From assembly GCA_033002965.1 (NCBI GenBank), contig JAURVB010014128.1:1-64000 (forward strand): a stretch of DNA of 64,000 nucleotides. The letters are read 5' to 3'. Every line of letters begins with the position of its first letter. The first letter of the stretch is position 1. Positions 62,030 to 64,000 of this stretch are shown in pieces. The DNA is from Piper betle (Eukaryota > Streptophyta > Magnoliopsida > Piperales > Piperaceae). Under the pieces are notes generated by a model. The model saw only the letters and a list, made by a program, of their open reading frames with translations. It was not told the origin of the DNA and ran no database searches. The translations under genes were made by a program, and so were the position numbers.

Positions 62030-63175
62030 TTTTGCTTAACATATTGCTTGCAACAACCTTTCTGTGAGGGCACTTCTTGGAGTAGCTGGAGTAGGACTTC
62101 CAAGCATGAACAACATGATTGCAAGGTACACAATCCACCGCCTTCCTATGATTATGGTAATATTCACACTGAAACATTTTCAAAATGATGTATCTCTTGC
62201 TTCTACTGGTAGACGGTTTCCTCGAGTGGAACGTGCTAGAGCTGTTGGCATTGCCATGGCTGGTTTTACGCTTGGAAATGCAATTGGCCTCATGCTTTCT
62301 CCAATAATCATGTCTCGAGTTGGCGTGTTAGGTCCCTTTGTCATTTTTACTTTGCCTGGATTTCTATGGGTATTGGCTGGATTTCTGCAAGCATCTCGCC
62401 CTCCTCAAAGACATACTCAAATATCAAAAAATGAGTTAGATTACATGATGAATGAGCAAATGCAAACATCGCCACAGCCTGGGTCTGAAAATGTGAACGC
62501 AAAAGTTGCTCCTCTCTTCTGGTTTAAATTATCCAAGCCACCTGTTTGGGCTCTAATATCTGCGAATGCCATGCATAGCTGGGTAATACATTTTTTTATG
62601 TTCTTTAAGATTTGGCTCATCAGAAAAGGCTACACTTGCTAATCTATGTTTTAAGTGATGAATTTTCCCCATTCTCTATTTTTAGGGGGTTCTTCGTCAT
62701 TCTATCGTGGATGCCGGTTTTCTTCAAATCGGTAGGAACTATTAACTAATATTGCTTTTGGCATCAGCATTTTGCATTCTGCAACACTATGTTATTGCGA
62801 TGTTGTTCTTTTTAATATTTGCTACTTTTGGAACAGGTTTGCCATGTTGATCTTAGACAAGCAGCATGGTTCAGTGCCATCCCATGGGCGGTGATGGCAG
62901 CTGTCGGATATGTTGGGGGCTTATGCTCTGATTTACTGATCCAAAGTGGCCAAACTGTTGCTCTGACGCGTAAAATCAGGCAGGTATTTAAGATTGAGCA
63001 TGCTGGCCAGCTCATGTTATAGGATAACCTACATTTGCAATCAATATAAGGACGGGGCAACCGTGTTGTTCTTTTTTATTGCATCACAATTCAACTATTC
63101 ATGTTTTCAACAGACAATTGGCTTTATGGGTCCTGCCGTTGCTCTCCTTGATTTAAGGATAGCAAGAAATCCGTC
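62030..63175 (+). pseudogene. Truncated PHT4-type phosphate/anion transporter (major facilitator family)
   Basis: Exon remnants: up to 62125 (VRALLGVAGVGLPSMNNMIA), 62213-62582 (RVERARAVGIAMAGFTLGNA, LGPFVIF, WALISANAMHSW), 62686-62731, 62837-62983 (CHVDLRQAAWFSAIPWAVMA) and 63114-63173 (TIGFMGPAVALLDL). Splice sites are GT-AG. ERxRAVGI..AGF.LGN and HVDLRQAAWFSAIPW are hallmarks of plastid PHT4 transporters. Exon 1 has one base missing before VRALLG, and exon 3 reads its family motif (FFVILSWMPVFF) only after dropping one G from a G run. The N-terminal membrane segments are missing, and the C-terminal ones are replaced by a dispersed repeat. Not functional as given. Confidence 0.82.
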
Positions 63176-63189
63176 GTACATTGTTAAAA

Positions 63190-64000
63190 TATTTTTAATG
63201 ACACGCAAGTATATATGGTCGTAATAAGTAATATAATGATAAAATCGAGTATCGTCCCACAGAGAGATGAATTTTCTTAAATTAATTAAAGAAAATAAAA
63301 TAAAGAATAAAGCAAAAATAATTGACTTTAAGAAATCTAAATAATAATTTTAAATTAAAAAAAGAGTTATAATAATAAAACTCGTTCTAGAGTTGAATTT
63401 CCCTTAATATGAATTTAATCTTCATCATATCTTACTCTTATCTTTTATTCCCTCGGATTGTCGATCTAGGATAATTATATGACATAGTGGCTCCCGCTCC
63501 TTCATGCTTCTATTATTTTGCCTCAATTTCTACCTCCCGGTGATAATTGATTAATCAACAAAATAACGCATTAAGAATTGCCTTACAATCGCATACGGTG
63601 TTGTGTATCTTCCGACCACAACGACAAACAAGTCAAAAGACTCGTCGTATGATGAATTATCAATGACTAATCTAATTAATTTCTCCTGAAATCTAATTAA
63701 ACCTCATGATCTAAAAAATAGGTGATCAATCTATTCTTAGCATTTAGAACATGATAATTCAAACGATCCGATTGAATAAAAGAGTAAGAGCTTGAAATGA
63801 ATTCAATTAAATCATGTTAAGTTCCATTCTTCTCTAGAACGAAATAAAAGCCTACTCCATAATAAAAATAGAAAATAATATAAAAAAGAAACTAATTTTT
63901 ATTACGAAAGAGAAAGAAATTACAAGAACTAAAACTACTACTTCTACTACAATCTGAAGCCAAGAGATGAGATATGATCAACAACAAATGACCACCCCTT
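63190..64000 (-). repeat. Dispersed retroelement-type repeat, copy 2 (runs off the window)
   Basis: Inverted match of 38688-39515. It begins CGCAAGTATATATGGTCG, followed by AAATCGAGTATCGTCCCACA and AGTGGCTCCCGCTCCTTCAT. It follows directly after the last PHT4-like codons, so an insertion or rearrangement truncated that gene copy. The element continues beyond the window. Confidence 0.65.

Noticed and set aside
1..64000. CRISPR arrays, bacterial operons or phage-type systems
   Set aside because: Spliceosomal introns and plant gene families throughout; no regularly spaced short repeats of CRISPR type.

Overview
This is nuclear DNA from a flowering plant. The genes have many introns, retroelements and hAT-type DNA transposons fill the gaps, and the protein families are plant-typical (PLS-DYW pentatricopeptide protein, two-LIM WLIM protein, PHT4-like transporter). 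Two coding regions (PPR gene, SKI2 exon 1) are very GC-rich at the 5' end and turn AT-rich downstream. That gradient is best known from monocots, so I lean to a monocot; the species cannot be told from the sequence.

Layout. 1-4425: right-hand part of an hAT transposon with a frameshifted transposase and what looks like one captured ribosomal-protein exon. 4.4-15.8 kb: repeats with no intact gene; it holds a decayed RPL35A (eL33) copy, a three-copy repeat, a Ty3 integrase fragment between two LTR-like arms in inverted orientation, and hAT-like relics. 15.85-18.8 kb (+): single-exon DYW-class PPR gene. 21.35-25.19 kb (+): nine-exon neutral ceramidase. 29.7-33.6 kb (-): five-exon WLIM-type gene whose last intron carries a Ty1/copia relic with a TRIM element nested in it. 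35.26-35.84 kb (+): broken glycoside-hydrolase-17-like fragment. 36-40 kb: copia fragment, a 216-bp-period tandem repeat and a dispersed retroelement repeat. 40.3-57.75 kb (-): 23-exon SKI2 helicase gene, with two small TRIM-like elements and an hAT-like element in its introns. 57.8-62.0 kb: hAT-like relics and a copia relic. 62.0-63.2 kb (+): truncated PHT4-type transporter copy, cut off by the same dispersed repeat seen at 38.7-39.5 kb, here inverted.

The intact genes are unrelated housekeeping functions (organelle RNA editing, sphingolipid turnover, actin bundling, cytoplasmic RNA decay) and do not form a pathway. Exon structures were read by eye: splice sites follow GT-AG, phases join, and sums close to 786 aa (ceramidase), 189 aa (LIM) and 1345 aa (SKI2). 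SKI2 reaches that length only if a 2-bp excess in exon 1 and a 1-bp deficit in exon 14 are allowed for. I saw no CRISPR array or rRNA, and no convincing tRNA gene.
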